A program made the position numbers and the translations under genes. Source: Cristatella mucedo (taxonomy: Eukaryota > Bryozoa > Phylactolaemata > Cristatellidae). Taken from it: a DNA stretch of 64,000 nt. Of the stretch, positions 37,805-49,661 are shown piece after piece. The notes under the pieces were generated by a model, which did no database searches, had not been told where the DNA came from, and was given only the letters and a program-made list of their open reading frames with translations. The stretch is taken from assembly GCA_009760855.2 (NCBI GenBank), contig WPIO01000076.1, forward strand, positions 1,834,501 to 1,898,500. The letters run 5' to 3'. Position 1 is the first letter of the stretch; each line of letters begins with the position of its first letter.

Positions 37805-38150
37805 TAATTACAATAACAATAATAATAGGCTTGAAAAAGCGCTCTCAGAGAACTCAATCCCTTTCTAGGTGCTTTACATTTGCTGCAAAGGAAGCACGAT
37901 CAAATGCTTAGTAGTAGCATGATCAATAAACAACAAGAATAACATGGTTAGAAGTGACATGCAAAGGGTCAGCATGCCAGTGCAGTTAATCACAGCATGC
38001 TCAGTGTCTGCACGCATAAGCACATAAAGGACAAATCATGAGGACCCATTAAATGCTGTGATAAATAGGTGCATTTTTAATTTCTTTTTCAACGTGGTCA
38101 TGTCAAGGAATGCCGTTAGGCAAGTCGGGAATGAGTTCTAGGCATACGAT
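37805..38150 (-). mobile_element. LINE family A, antisense 3' copy
   Basis: It begins with an AATAATAATA tail and contains 'ctctcagagaactcaatccc', 'gacatgcaaagggtcagcat' and 'gtcaaggaatgccgttaggc', in the family order. It is truncated at about 38150. Confidence 0.85.
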
Positions 38151-38394
38151 CTAAAGTCAGGCAAAGTGGAACATATGTATTCTGCTACAATCTAAAGACA
38201 AAAACGGACAAAGTCCTCTAAAGATATATGACAGTACAAAAAACCCAATACATCTATCGTATCAAGCCGTAACACTCCGAAACAGCTTGCGCAGTGCATT
38301 GGCCACAGGCTGTGCTCACGGTTGAGTCATGCACTATGAATCTTGGGCCTTTGCAAAGTCTATTAAATGACATTACAATTTATGTCTACTATTG

Positions 38395-38720
38395 AATGTA
38401 ATGTATCTCTGTCTGGAACTCCACAAAGCCATTAAAACCACGTGGGCGTCATGCCTAAGCAGCTTTCCACAGACATTACGTAGCTATTCGACTTAATCTC
38501 AGGCAATAAAGAGAAAGTTAGAAGCATAGCTGAGTCAGGAGAGCAGTTGAGGTAGTGAGTAACATGGAAGTAGCAGCTCTGGGTGGCTAGAAAGGAAATG
38601 ACAAAGTAGGCTGCAGGAGAGTAGATGTCGTTGCCTACGAATTGTTGAAGTGAGTTCCACAGCCTTGGATATGCAGAGCAAACGCTTTTGCTGTCAATGG
38701 TCTTTATGCTAAGGAACAAA
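38395..38720 (-). mobile_element. LINE family B, antisense 3' copy
   Basis: 'aatgtatctctgtctggaac' to 'tttgctgtcaatggtcttta' mirrors 35620-35955 on the opposite strand. On the minus strand it includes L-S-I-K-T-I-D-S-K-S-V-C-S-A. Its upstream edge meets a CAG/CTG hairpin. Confidence 0.75.
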
Positions 38721-38754
38721 ACAGCTATTTTATCATCAGCTGCAGCAGCAGACA

Positions 38755-38788
38755 CAGCAGCAGCAGCAGCCACGGCTGCTGCTGCTGC
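38755..38788. repeat. CAG/CTG trinucleotide hairpin
   Basis: A (CAG)5 run is followed by the spacer cacg and then a (GCT) run. The arms 38757-38770 and 38775-38788 pair perfectly over 14 bases with a 4-base loop. The Ala-polymer frame read through it on the minus strand is not considered a gene. Confidence 0.9.
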
Positions 38789-38924
38789 CACAGTAGCACG
38801 GCCTTTAAATCAAATGTCCACATCAAACAGCTAATGGCAATCCGAGTTAAGTTGAATTTCGACACAGTGGTACTTCGTGCAATTGGCGACACTAAGATCA
38901 GAATTTACCAAGACTTACCTCTGA

Positions 38925-39275
38925 TATGCTCCCAAAGCCTGGAACTCCCTCCCGACTTGCGTCAGAACATCCCCTGACCTGACCACATTTAAGAAGAACT
39001 TAAAAACACACCTATTTAGGACAGCATTTAGAGGGTCCCTGTGATTCGTCCTTCATGTGCTTATGTGTGTGTACTGAGACTGTGCATGCTGCCACTAACC
39101 AAATTTGCATGCTGACCCTGTCCATGTCACCCCTAACTATGTTATTCATTTTGTTTGTTTATCAAGCAAGATTTAACTCACCGTTCAATTGCATTTCCCT
39201 TTGCAGCAAATGTAAAGCACCTAGAGAGAGATTGAGTTCTCCGAGGGCGCGTTATCGAGTGCATTATTATTATTA
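38925..39275 (+). mobile_element. LINE family A, sense 3' copy
   Basis: C-terminal residues P-K-A/S-W-N-S-L-P and P-D-L-T-T-F-K-K-N-L-K-T-H-L-F-R are followed by the complete 3' untranslated end and an ATT tail at 39265. It is one of the least mutated 3' ends in the window. Confidence 0.9.
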
Positions 39276-39792
39276 TCACTATAGTGCACACTTGTACACA
39301 GTACAATAAAAGAAGCAATTCATTGACAGTCGAAGGCCTAGCTAATATCTGCATTTTTAATATTGGCCTACTACTTAACATAACTAGGAGAGCTCAGCTG
39401 GTTGAAACATGTAGAGACTTCAACGGAAAACTCGAGGCATTTATATAACTTTTAAACCTTTATTATAACTTTACAAGAGATCGCTGCTTATCTATTTCTA
39501 TCGAGAAACAGTACATGCTAGTGGACGCAATGAGTCGGTAAAATAAGTACGATAAGACACAAAACTGCTGTGGAATGCAGGGCTTGGTGTGCTAGCAGAG
39601 GATATGGCCTTGATTCACAAAAGCCAAAACCAAGGGTCAGCCACAGTTATGTCATCAAATTGCTACTCAGCGACAATCATCAATACTGAGCATTTCTACT
39701 CTTCCTAGATCGCCTGGCAGCATCTTATTGTAGTCTGGTGTTGCAGTGGTACCACTAATAAAATATCAGTTTTCGTCTGCTATGGCCATGCT

Positions 39793-39890
39793 AATAATAA
39801 TAATAATAATAATAACAATGCAATTGATAAAGCACCCTCAGAGAACTCAATCTCTTTGTTGGTGCTTTACATTTGCTGCAAAGGGATAGA
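39793..39890 (-). mobile_element. LINE family A, 3' stub
   Basis: A run of eight AAT units is followed by 'gataaagcaccctcagagaa' and 'tacatttgctgcaaaggga'. Only the terminal block is present. Confidence 0.85.
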
Positions 39891-39948
39891 TGCTAAGTGC
39901 AGTTTGGCTTTTTTCTTTTATTATACTCTCATATGTTTCTCTTAAGAT

Positions 39949-40665
39949 GATTATACCAACTTACTAGTTATGGGCAAAGCAAGTATGATTCAGAAACTGG
40001 AAAGGCTAACACACAATTGGCTACACCAGCACATCACGTGGTAAGTATGCACGAAATCCAGGTTTCCTGTTTCAAAGTGATCTTTAATGAAACGACTACA
40101 TCAGCTCCATAGTCAAGTCTGCTTACTTTCAGCTTCATGACATTGCTAGGATTCGGGCTTGTTTAGACCGGAACACCACATCTTAATTGGTCCATGTATT
40201 TGACATCCTGTCTTGACTTCTGCAACTCACTGCTTGCCGTACTATCAACCTGTGCAAGCAGGTGCTTACAGCATAAGCAAAACTCGGCAGCTAGGCTTGT
40301 CTGCCGTGAGCTTCGTAGTTGCCACATTTCACCACTTCTTGCCGACCTGCACTTTTTCCCAGTCAAACAAGGCATTGACTTTCTGTCACTCACTTTTAGG
40401 TTCCTTCATTCATTGGCTCCAGCCTACCTATCAGATCCACTCCCCCAACAGGCTAAGCATTGTACCACCAGCTTTTCTGAATTTTACGTTTACCGATACC
40501 TCGTACGAACCTCAAATTCTATGGAGACCGTGCAGTTATTTGGTATGCTCTCAAAACATGGAATTAACTCCCTACTTGCCTCACGACATCTCCTGACTTG
40601 ATCACATAAAAAAGGAAACTAAAAATGCTTCTATTTACGACAGCATTAGTTCCTAGAAAGAGATA
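39949..40665 (+). mobile_element. LINE family A, left arm of inverted pair
   Basis: This sense copy carries L-D-F-C-N-S-L-L-A-V-L-S and A-A-R-L-V-C-R-E-L-R-S-C-H-I-S-P-L-L-A-D-L, to the C-terminus near 40600. It shares private features with the antisense copy at 40670-41640, such as Q-N-M-E-L-T-P in a shifted frame. Frameshifts are present. Confidence 0.85.
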
Positions 40666-40669
40666 ATTA

Positions 40670-41640
40670 ATAATGATAATAAATAATTTCATAAGAGCCC
40701 ACAAGTAACTCATGCTCTTTCTAGGCACTATACATTTGCTACACAGTATGGTCGATCGAATGGTTAGTGGTGGTATGCTCAATAAACAACAAAAATAATA
40801 TGGTCATGCACAAGGTCGGCATGCAAAGACGAATCACAGGGACCCACTAAATTCTGTCATAAATAGATGTGTTTTTAGTTTCCTTTGAAATGTGATCAAG
40901 TCAGGAGATGTCGTATGGCACGTCGGGAGTAAGTTCCATGTTTTGGGAGCTTACCAAATAACTGCACGGTCTCCAAAGAATTTGAGGTTCGTACGAGGTA
41001 TCGGTAAACGTAAAATTCAGAAAAGCTGGTGGTAAAATGCTTAGCCTGATGGGGGAGTGGATCTCATCGGTAGGCTGAAGCCAATGAATGAAGGAACCTA
41101 AAAGTGAGTGACAGAAAGTCAATGCTTTGTTTGACTGGGAGAAAGTGCAGGTCGGCGAAAAGTGGTGAGAGCCTAGCTGCAGAGTTTTGCATATGCTGTA
41201 AGCACCTGCTTGCACAGGTCGATAGTACGGCAAGCAGTGAGTTGCAGAAGTCAAGACAGGATGTCGCAAATACATGGACCAATTAAGATGTGGTGTTCCG
41301 GTCTAAACAAGCCCGAATCCTAGCAATGTTATGAAGCTGAAAGTAAGCAGACTTGACTATGGAGCTGATGCAGTCGGCTAATGACAGGTCACTTTGGAAC
41401 ACGGCACCTATATTTCGTACAGATTCGACAGGAGACATGCTGGCAGGGTCAATTTTGAATGCTAGCCATTCCAATTTCTGAATCACACTTGGTTTGCCCA
41501 TAACTAGTAAGTTGGTTTTATCGCCATTCAATTTAAGAAAGTTAGTTGCCAGCCACGTGGGGATGTCATCAATACATGCAGCAAGCGAGTTGAGAGAACT
41601 CGAAGTGCATATTGAGGTCTCTGAGGATGCTATATCACAT
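40670..41640 (-). mobile_element. LINE family A, right arm of inverted pair
   Basis: This antisense copy lies tail to tail with the preceding one. From about 40900 to 41545 it mirrors 40600 to 39960 closely, including 'gaccggaacaccacatctta'. At 41741-41283 a minus frame continues into RT sequence with W-L-A-T-N-F-L-K-L-N-G-D-K-T-N. A deletion of about 35 bases relative to the left arm lies near 41168. Confidence 0.85.
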
Positions 41641-41759
41641 GTATTATTCTTATTACTACTCATAATATTATTATGATTACACTGCCCATGGCTTTGCAAC
41701 GTAATCCGGGCTGAAAAATCACTGTGAGGTGCGTAAAGCAAGCTTTATGGACTAGAAAA

Positions 41760-42995
41760 AGGAGAACGGTAGAACAGATCGATCAGCTTCAGTGTCTTCG
41801 GTATCGATCAACACTAGCAATCCTGACTCTTTCTGCTTCAATTATATCTTGAAGACTGCTTATCAGAAACGCTCTTAAGTATTGCATTTCGCAAAGGAAC
41901 CCTCATGCCTGTGTCTGCGTGCTGCGGTTGCAGAGGAATATGCAGTTCTTCCCCTTTCACTATACAGCAACTGTCACGGCTGGCCCGCCCTTAAGTTGGA
42001 GGCAGAAGCAGCCGTCACTCCAGCTTAAAAATAGCGATTCGGTGATGGCTTTGCGAATTGCGAAACTGCTCTGGTTCAGCCGATCGGTGGTTGCAACTCA
42101 AAACAAAAGTGGTTTCCCCGAGCAAATTTACTTAAGTGACATGCAGGTGCTTGTAGCAACCTTTTCTACGGACTCTTGCCTCTAATAAAATTTGGTACCC
42201 GCTAAATTTTAGCTAATCCGGAAGATAACTTATAGAATTGTGTTATAAGTGCACCGCACTTTTTTTTGCAGTCACACACATCCCACCTCGGACATCGGGC
42301 TCTGTCTAAAACTGACGACTGGAAGTCGAGAAGACTCACGTGGCTGCATTTCCTAACGTACACTCAGCCAACAGCTTACTGATTGTATCCTATAACCCGG
42401 TTTGCATAGCTGCGCGTACACTGCAAATCTGACTGCTGCATGACCGACCGACGACAGAGGCCGGCCTAGTGTCGGGCAAGAGTGCTGCAGCGACAGGCCG
42501 AGCTGCCAGACAGATGGGGCGGGTGGATAACTCCGTTAAGGACATCCGCCCAGAAAGAACTTCATAATACCGTGACGTGGACGATGTAGGTCACAACTTA
42601 TAAAGCCCAGAATTATTATTGAAGTCTATTTTTACTATGTTATTTTATTTTTTAATAATTATTTCAGCTGTCAGATGTGGTTATCGATGTATTGCTGCTG
42701 TGGAGGCCTGAGAGCTGTGAAGGCCTGGTAGCTGTGAAGAGTGCCGCCCGCGGCCTTCTTGGGATAATCGCAACTGCGTCAGCGCCTTCGCACGGTCGCT
42801 GACACGATTTTTTGGTGCCGAGTGTCTTGGCTGTTGTTCATTACATTGCCGCGCTACAACATCCGGCGCTCCATCCCGAGTCCCACAGGATTCGTTCTTG
42901 CTCATGTTGGTTCCTGGCTGCGACTCGTCGATGGACGTTTAACTAAAACTATCAATTCTTGGCAAGGAAGCCGTCGCTCGCCAGGTATTTCTGCA
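41760..42995 (+). other. BTBD7 upstream region and presumed leader
   Basis: No other gene is recognised before BTBD7. A strong acceptor (polyT then gcag) ends at 42271. The BTBD7 frame is open from a stop at 42765, so part of this segment may be 5' untranslated exon. Neither a TATA element nor a transcription start could be fixed. Confidence 0.4.
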
Positions 42996-43791
42996 ATGGG
43001 AACGCACTGGAGCATTATGCCGGCTTTCGGACCTCAGAGCGCTATAGGTAGCTACTCTCCTGGAATCGCTAACCCAATCAAGACCTCAGCCAGGAGCTGT
43101 CCTAGCATTGCGATGCACCAGACCCGCAGCCACCCAAAGAGGAGTTCTCCGCTCAGCACTATAAAGAAGCTGATTCGGTTTCACAGGCGAAAGATCCCTA
43201 GCAACCAGAGCTACGTACGGGCTTTCGCGGATGTGGCAGCAAAGTGGACCGCTCTGGAGCTCTCGCAGTTGGTGGACACTTTCGAATCCACCTTAGCTCT
43301 TCGCGAACTTTATGTCGCCGCCCTGGTGGCGCATCCGCCCGTCAGTCGTGTGGCGGATGATCTAAAGAGCGTGCTGACTACGGGCTGCTTGCCCGACCTT
43401 CGGCTGTGCTATAAGGGCGTCGCTTACCCTGCTCACAAATCTATCTTGTATGCTCGGAGTGCTTACTTCCGGCAGGAGTTGTTGAAGAGCCCGGCCCAGT
43501 CCTCGATAAAGCTTGCCGAGCTCGACTGGCACGCGCATTTTGGCTGCGCTGCTGAATTTGTGCATAACCTGCTGGTGCTAATATACGCAGATCAATTGCC
43601 TGCTGTTCCTGGTTGTGGCAGTCAGCAGCAAGCACGGACGATGCTTTTGGAGTATTATGGCATTTCTGCCTCATACGTGGACGACGTTACAAAAATGCAG
43701 TATGTTTCGCCGTTTTATGATGCTACTCTCACGTTTTCAAGGGCAGGCGGGACAGGTACAGGCGCTAGTGTTCTTGAAGAGGAAGGCATGG
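42996..43791 (+). CDS. BTBD7: BTBD7 exon 1: N-terminus, BTB1, start of BTB2
   Basis: BTBD7 is a cytoplasmic two-BTB plus BACK-domain adaptor. In mouse it drives cleft formation in branching epithelia through Snail2 and E-cadherin. The first in-frame ATG (42996) gives M-G-T-H-W-S. It fits N-myristoylation (Gly2, Ser6), as does the MGANAS start of the human protein. A basic segment follows (F-H-R-R-K), then a helix, E-L-S-Q-L-V-D-T-F-E-S-T-L-A-L-R-E-L, matching human ALVEEYEGTSALKEL. BTB1 covers about residues 134-205: D-L-R-L-C-Y-K, then P-A-H-K-S-I-L-Y-A-R-S-A-Y-F. BTB2 begins near residue 240 (Y-D-A-T-L-T-F-S). The donor is ATGG|GTGAGT, phase 1. The ATG has G at +4. An upstream in-frame GTG at 42822 is not used as the start. 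Confidence 0.93.
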
Positions 43792-44309
43792 GTGAGTGAC
43801 TGACTGCTATTGCAAACGCAGTGCTGCTGCACATGTGACTGAATAGGCCCCTTGTTGATTTGCTCGTGCACATTATCGAGCTTGCATTTTGCTTGCCGTC
43901 TTACCTCTTCTATCCAGCGGCACCAGATCTAATCATCCCCTCCCATGCTAGAGTTCTGCTCCTCTCATTGCATGCCGATGGAGCTATATTCTTTTTGCAG
44001 GATTAGCTCTGCCGCTTCTCGTTCAACAGCCGATAGTTGTCCCGATGGTATATTAGTGATCTGTAATTATGCTGAGACTAAAACATTTCTTCATCCCTTT
44101 TCGTGTATGCTGTCACGTGCTAGCTAACACCTTTAGTTTTCTGCACAGCTTATTTAAATAACGATAGTGTAGAGGACCTGCATGGAAGCTATGATCTTGT
44201 CCTGGGAAATCCCTGCAAAGCAGAGCTTCAAGGTTGGATTCGCAACCCAAACTTTTGTCTGATAAGATACATAACCTTTATTGTGAATCGTAAGTTCAAC
44301 TTAACAGAA

Positions 44310-44545
44310 TAATCAGTTATATGTGTGCTGACACTGTGAATGCTGGCACTAACAACATTTGCATGCTGACCCTGTGCATGTCACCCCTAGCCATGTTATT
44401 CATTTTGTTTGTTTATCAAGCATGATATTACTCACTATTCAATTGTGTTTCCCTTTGCAGCAAATGCAAAGCTCCTAGCAAGAGATCCAGTTCTCCAAGG
44501 GCGCTTTATCAAGAGGTTATTTATTGTTATTATTATTATTAATAA
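44310..44545 (+). mobile_element. LINE family A, 3'-end copy
   Basis: 'gcatgctgaccctgtgcatg', 'caagcatgatattactcact' and 'agcaaatgcaaagctcctag' are followed by an ATT tail with TTATTG interruptions. It is sense-oriented. Confidence 0.9.
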
Positions 44546-44609
44546 CTTTGCTTTGTCGAAAATTATCCTGTGACAGCTGCTTCATTATGAAAAGCTTGAG
44601 CTGGCATGG

Positions 44610-45330
44610 TGATAATAATATAAATAATAATAATTTTGTATAGTTTTCCGAAGAAATCAACTTCTTATGAGGCACTTTGTGTAGGCTTGAAAGGCATGCA
44701 TATCAACCGATTAGTGATAATGGCATGACACAATTACAGCACACTTCGGTTCATAAAGAGCGATTCACAAGAAGTAACCAGAGGCTGTGGAAACCTACAA
44801 ACTGAGAACACAGTCGCAAAGAGATATGAGGTTAGTCAGAAGCACAGCTTAACGACTTGAGTGGATGACATGGTGCATATCCTAATCAGGACGTATTTCT
44901 GCTAGACGGGCCCTCAGAAGAAGAGAATAAAGAAGCCAAATGTACGAGTTACAGACTTCGAAGTCACAGATCTACTGGATGATTACTAGTGCAGGTCGGT
45001 GAGAAATGGTGTGATGTGGCAGTACCAGTGACCTATGTTCACAATAGGCGACCTTAGAGATTCGATAATCGGCACGTTGTTTAAGCATCTTATTGGGGTA
45101 GGTATCAAGAACTGCAAGTAGTGCATTACACTTGTCTCGATGGGATGTCACAAATGCTTGTAGCAGTTGGCTATGGTATCCTTTTATAGACAAGCCCACA
45201 TTTCTGCTACGTTTCGGTGCTCAGGTGTGTAGGTTTGTTTGACTAGAGCTGGTCATGTAGTAGAAGATCGTTTTGGGATAGGACACCTAGATTGCATGTA
45301 GAGGCTGCAGAAGATGTTCTTGCTTAGGCC
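44610..45330 (-). mobile_element. LINE family A relative, diverged antisense copy
   Basis: An AATAATATAAAT tail leads into a diverged 3' end ('gaagaaatcaacttcttatg'). Further in, the minus frame gives A-F-V-T-S-H-R-D-K-C-N-A-L-L-A-V-L, the C-terminal family motif. It is much more mutated than nearby copies. Confidence 0.7.
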
Positions 45331-45605
45331 ATACTAAGGTTTAGGCATTCTTGTGTCTGAGAAATGCTATTATTGTCCTTAATTGTCAAGTCTTTGCTGT
45401 CATTCAATATAAGAAAATGTACAGCCAGTTAAGAGCAAATGTAACAATACGTTCTGAAGAGAGTCAAGGGAATCCGACATGCATGAAGACAGGAAGGGAT
45501 CAGCACGAATGTGTCGTCTGCATGCAAATGATTCCTAAAGCGATTACATCGGCTGGAATGGCAGCATACATTATGAAAAAGTGGCCACAGAGTAGGTCCA
45601 TCGGT

Positions 45606-45785
45606 TTAAAAAAATACTAGCTGATTCAACAGCCTCTTTTGTATAGTGATAGAAGAGCCTTTACAGCTATCACTACCACTTGCAGCAGGAATAAAGGATA
45701 GCCCGCCTCAGAATTCTAACCCCAGACCTCGGGACCGAGGTCGTGAAAAGCAACCGCCTTACCTAGTGTGCCATCACGGCTCACC
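45606..45785 (-). mobile_element. tRNA-derived SINE, copy 2
   Basis: It is collinear with 35338-35526. It has the same head (ggtgagccgtgatggcacac), with a palindrome of the type cgacctcgg / ccgaggtcg now 9 bases at one edge. The B box is mutated to 'ggttagaattc', and the body is the same. The 3' tail is T-rich in this copy. Confidence 0.8.
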
Positions 45786-47624
45786 CTGTTCTGCGAAGTA
45801 TCACCGGATGACTGTTGGCTGTTAACATTTATGCTCTGAAATTGCCAAGTGAGATATGAACTAAGCAATTGAATTGTAATGCCAGATCGAGCTGCACTAG
45901 CAGAGACTACACTTAAACCAGTTTGCACGTAGGTCTTCAGAGCCTCGTAGCAGTGCCGACTCGGTGGAGTCACTTGCTCGGAAACTTCACTTCAGCTTGC
46001 TTGCTAATTTGAACGTTTTTATATAATAGTTCACCTGAACAGCCACAACCATTCCCCTGTATAAATGAGTTGTTCCCCTAATGCATAGGGCATTACTTTG
46101 CTTGCTCCTAAAGATTCCCTTAAGCTTGCTCGTTGCAATTCCTGAAAAGGATATGGATGGCCTAGGTGGCAAACCTACACTAGTTATCCAGGAAGCATGA
46201 ACAGGCTGTTTCTCAAGCCGCTGTTGTGCCACTCAGGAAGGAGTTTTGAGCCTAAGCTGTACTATGAAGCAACCAACAGCGATTTCTGGTAGGCTTAGTC
46301 TTGTCAGCTTTGAAGTGGCCCGGCCGTATTTGCCAACGGTGTACACACGTGGCTTTCTTGGAAAGCAGGGAATTCCCTAAACAATCAATTGACAATCTTC
46401 CTGTTTCCCAGCCTTATCATTCGCCCACTATACTAAGGTATCCACAGAGCCCAAAAACACGTGCAATCTCAAGTATAAAAGGGGATGAGAAAATGAATCC
46501 TTAGTCTGTGCGAAGAATACCAAGAACGCACAATTTTGCTTGCCTAAACACTTAAAAGGCTGTTCACACGAACAGAGCAGATTATATGAGGAAAAGGTAG
46601 GGTTTTGTTTAGCTTTCTTCAAGGGTTGATGTGAGAAAGTACTGAAAACAATTGTGCAACACTTAATTATGTGTTTAGGGTACCTTTCAAATAAAAGACA
46701 TTTTACAAATGGGATCAGAAGTTCTGATGATCTCCACAAGAAAGGAACTATGATTCTGCAAACCATGCCTGATCCAGAAGTAAACCGCAGGCAACATGTC
46801 TACAAATTAACCTTTTATCAATCTCAGCATCATATGTGACTTATGTCCCAACTTGTTAGGCCTTAGTAGATCGTGGTGCATGCTTTCTGCTACTTGGGGT
46901 GCATGCTAGTGACTTTTAAACAGCTTACTTTACAGTGTAGCTTTGTACCTAGTAAAATTCACAACTTGGCCTTCTACTTCTCGACCAACTTGAAATTTGA
47001 ACTATACATTCAGCTCTGCTTTTACATTAATGCATGTTGTCTCTAATTCAGAATTGTATATATATAAATTCTATCAATATACACAGTTTATTTCAGATTT
47101 AGGTTGGATAAGTATTGCTATACACATCCATTATTGCAGAAAATATAGCTCTAGGACGTTCGATGACATATGCAGCAATACCTTTTCAACCAAAGTCAGA
47201 ATTAAACTGCTGCAATGACTGCAAGGAGAGCTGGTCAATTTTAAAATTTCACTCTGACCCTTGAAGTATTCGCTGAGTTATAGATTTTACGATGCAAACA
47301 GTTGCCCTGTTAATTAGACTGTTTAAAAGATACGAATATGCACCTCAACAAGCACAAATATGTACTCGATGTACTAAGGTTCAACAAGCTAGGAAGCAAG
47401 TCGCAAATGTTGCTGAGATCGTTAGATTTTTCATCTTTAGATATTTTGCTTCCGGTCTACTTCCGGGTTAGACAGGGTTTGCATCGTCATTTCTTCCTTT
47501 TATGTGGAAATATCACAAATTCCTATCAAATTTTTACATATTTGCGTTTTGAAATGTACTCTTAATAAATATGTGGTTGTTGGACTGATTGTTTCAGTAT
47601 TTTCTCGATATTTATCAGGCATCC

Positions 47625-48130
47625 AATCATGGGATGTTGTCATGTCAGTCTGTAGTGAGTTCTAGTCTAGGAGCATAGGATGGTCTTAAATGAATGTAAA
47701 GTTGGTTAGAGGCAGAGCTAATGGAATGGGGCTATGATTTATGGGCTGCTTGAGGACTAAGACAGGTTTGTCAGAGCAACAAAATGAATGGATCTAAAAT
47801 TGAATGGTGGAACCTTGAAGTTTGATGATGGAGTTCTGCTTCATTAGGAGCTTGTGCAAGTCGGTTGGAAGTGGTTCGATGTGGCTGCAGGGCTTGGCAC
47901 CAAGTGAAAATACCTGAAAGTAATTAAGTCCAGCTGGGGTGTCCTAAATGCTGGCTATTATATTCTTATACTAACACACATTTTGCATAATTGCATAGCT
48001 TAAAATTAAAAGTAGGCAAGCTTACCTGTGGAGCTGATGTGATCTAGTGAAAGTTCACTTTGTAACATGCACATAGATTGCTTGCAGATCTGACTACAGT
48101 TTAGGCAACTTCAGCATGTAACTGTACTCA
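47625..48130 (-). mobile_element. LINE family A relative, degenerate antisense fragment
   Basis: It contains diverged forms of 'gtagtgagttctag', 'aagtcggttggaagtggttc' and 'gtggagctgatgtgatct' in the same order as 56220-56740. No frame survives. Confidence 0.6.
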
Positions 48131-48255
48131 ACCTTTAAATCAGTGTAGGGCTTTAAAGCTGGTGGGAGAATGTCGGTTGGTAGATGTGATAATATTGATT
48201 TCCTGTCTTAGTAATAGGTTGACGTTGCTGCCAATAAAGTAAAAGAAGGGTCACC

Positions 48256-48420
48256 ATATTTTATAGCCTCTTTATATAGCAACAGTTGCTTAGTTGCTGT
48301 CACATCAGCTTGCAGGCTTCAGGAAATGATTGCTTGCTGCTAGAACTCAAACTTGCCTACCTTGATCCCTTGAAGAGCACACATCATACGCCTAGGCTAA
48401 GACGCAGGGGCATAAAAGCA
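48256..48420 (-). mobile_element. Possible degenerate tRNA SINE
   Basis: 'tatagcctctttatatagca' and a later 'gaactcaaacttgcctacc' followed by 'cctaggctaagacgcagggg' follow the layout of the SINE at 45606-45785: body, B-box complement, A-box complement. Similarity is weak, and an independent family is possible. Confidence 0.35.
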
Positions 48421-48929
48421 ACACGAAAGGCCGTAAAAATGTTGTCTAATAAGTGACAATATTATTGTCATGAAATAGGTAAGCCATTATAGGGTAGTGT
48501 GGCTGAAGTTCACCTTATTTTAAGCCCATCTTACCCTCTCGCCTTCATACATATGCATCGTCCTCGTACCATCGTCCTTGTCCTCGACATTTGCATCGTC
48601 CTTGTAACATGGCTTATACTTGCGACATGGCTTTATGCATGCAACGATTGTGCCTACAATTATTTATTGCCAGTCAGAGTTCTCTTTTGGTGCTGTACAA
48701 GTCGTTTACGATTGTGTTGAGAGTATATGAGGGCGTACCAGAAGTACTGTGTATACCACACCCACCTTGTGTTATTGTGTATGTTGGGGCTACCTATCTG
48801 AATTAGTTTCACATCGGGTGTCCGATCGAATCACCTGGTCGTCTGACTCTCATAGACATGCTGTTGCACCTCGAATTAAAATTCACTAGAGACCGTGCAT
48901 TCGGTTTCGACTCCTAGATCTTAAAACTT

Positions 48930-49330
48930 ACTGTAGACTGACATACCGACCTGCGGTGGTATGACAACTTTCAAAAGCTTGCCTTTTCCTCACAGCCTTG
49001 GCTCCGTCCGACTGATTCGTCCTTCATGTTTTATGCTAAGGGCTAGAGCGATATGCTTCTGTATAGCGCCCTAGTGAGCTTGTCTTTCTCTGTGCGCTTA
49101 GAGTTCTTACTATGCACGATCCAACGAGTCGAGAACTAAGGGTCCTGCTAACCAGCAGCGGCCGTAGCTGTCTTGAGTGCTTTTGCATGCTTGTTTAAGC
49201 ATGATACTTGGGTGTGTTTGCATGCTTGCCAAAGTGCAATACGTTGTTTTTTATTAACTCTTGGTTATTGCGGAGCTTGAAGCCACAAGCTAGAAAGCGG
49301 CGGATTAGAGATTCGGTTCTCTCGCGGCAT
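48930..49330 (+). mobile_element. LINE family A, degenerate 3' region
   Basis: 'gactgattcgtccttcatg' and, further on, 'attagagattcggttctctc' fit the family 3' region with much divergence. No ATT tail remains. Confidence 0.45.
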
Positions 49331-49661
49331 CATGTGCAGAAGACTTTAGTTTCAGTGTCATTATGTTCACACTATGTGTTCAGGCTGCTGTGGATAACAA
49401 TATGGGAGATGGCAGAGTAGTCACATTCCCTCCCGGTAGCCTCTGCTCACAATCGGTCGTGTCCCTGTTTCAAAACGACCTTTGACTAAATGACAGCATC
49501 AGCTCGTAAGCTAAGCTTTCCCACTTTCAGCTATTTAAAATCGCAAAAGTTCGGTCCTGCCAAGTGTACCTCTCTACACAGTGTCCAGCAAAGTTTACCT
49601 CTGCCAACATTCCACCATTAAAGAATCCCGTGCAGGCTTCTGAGACTCAATAAAAGGTAAA

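Noticed and set aside
38432-38791. Ala-rich 119-codon minus-strand frame
   Set aside because: The Ala runs come from the CAG/GCT hairpin and the rest is LINE family B sequence.
42822-42995. Upstream extension of the BTBD7 frame from a GTG codon
   Set aside because: The region lacks an ATG, and the first ATG at 42996 gives the conserved M-G-x-x-x-S start; the upstream part is probably untranslated leader.
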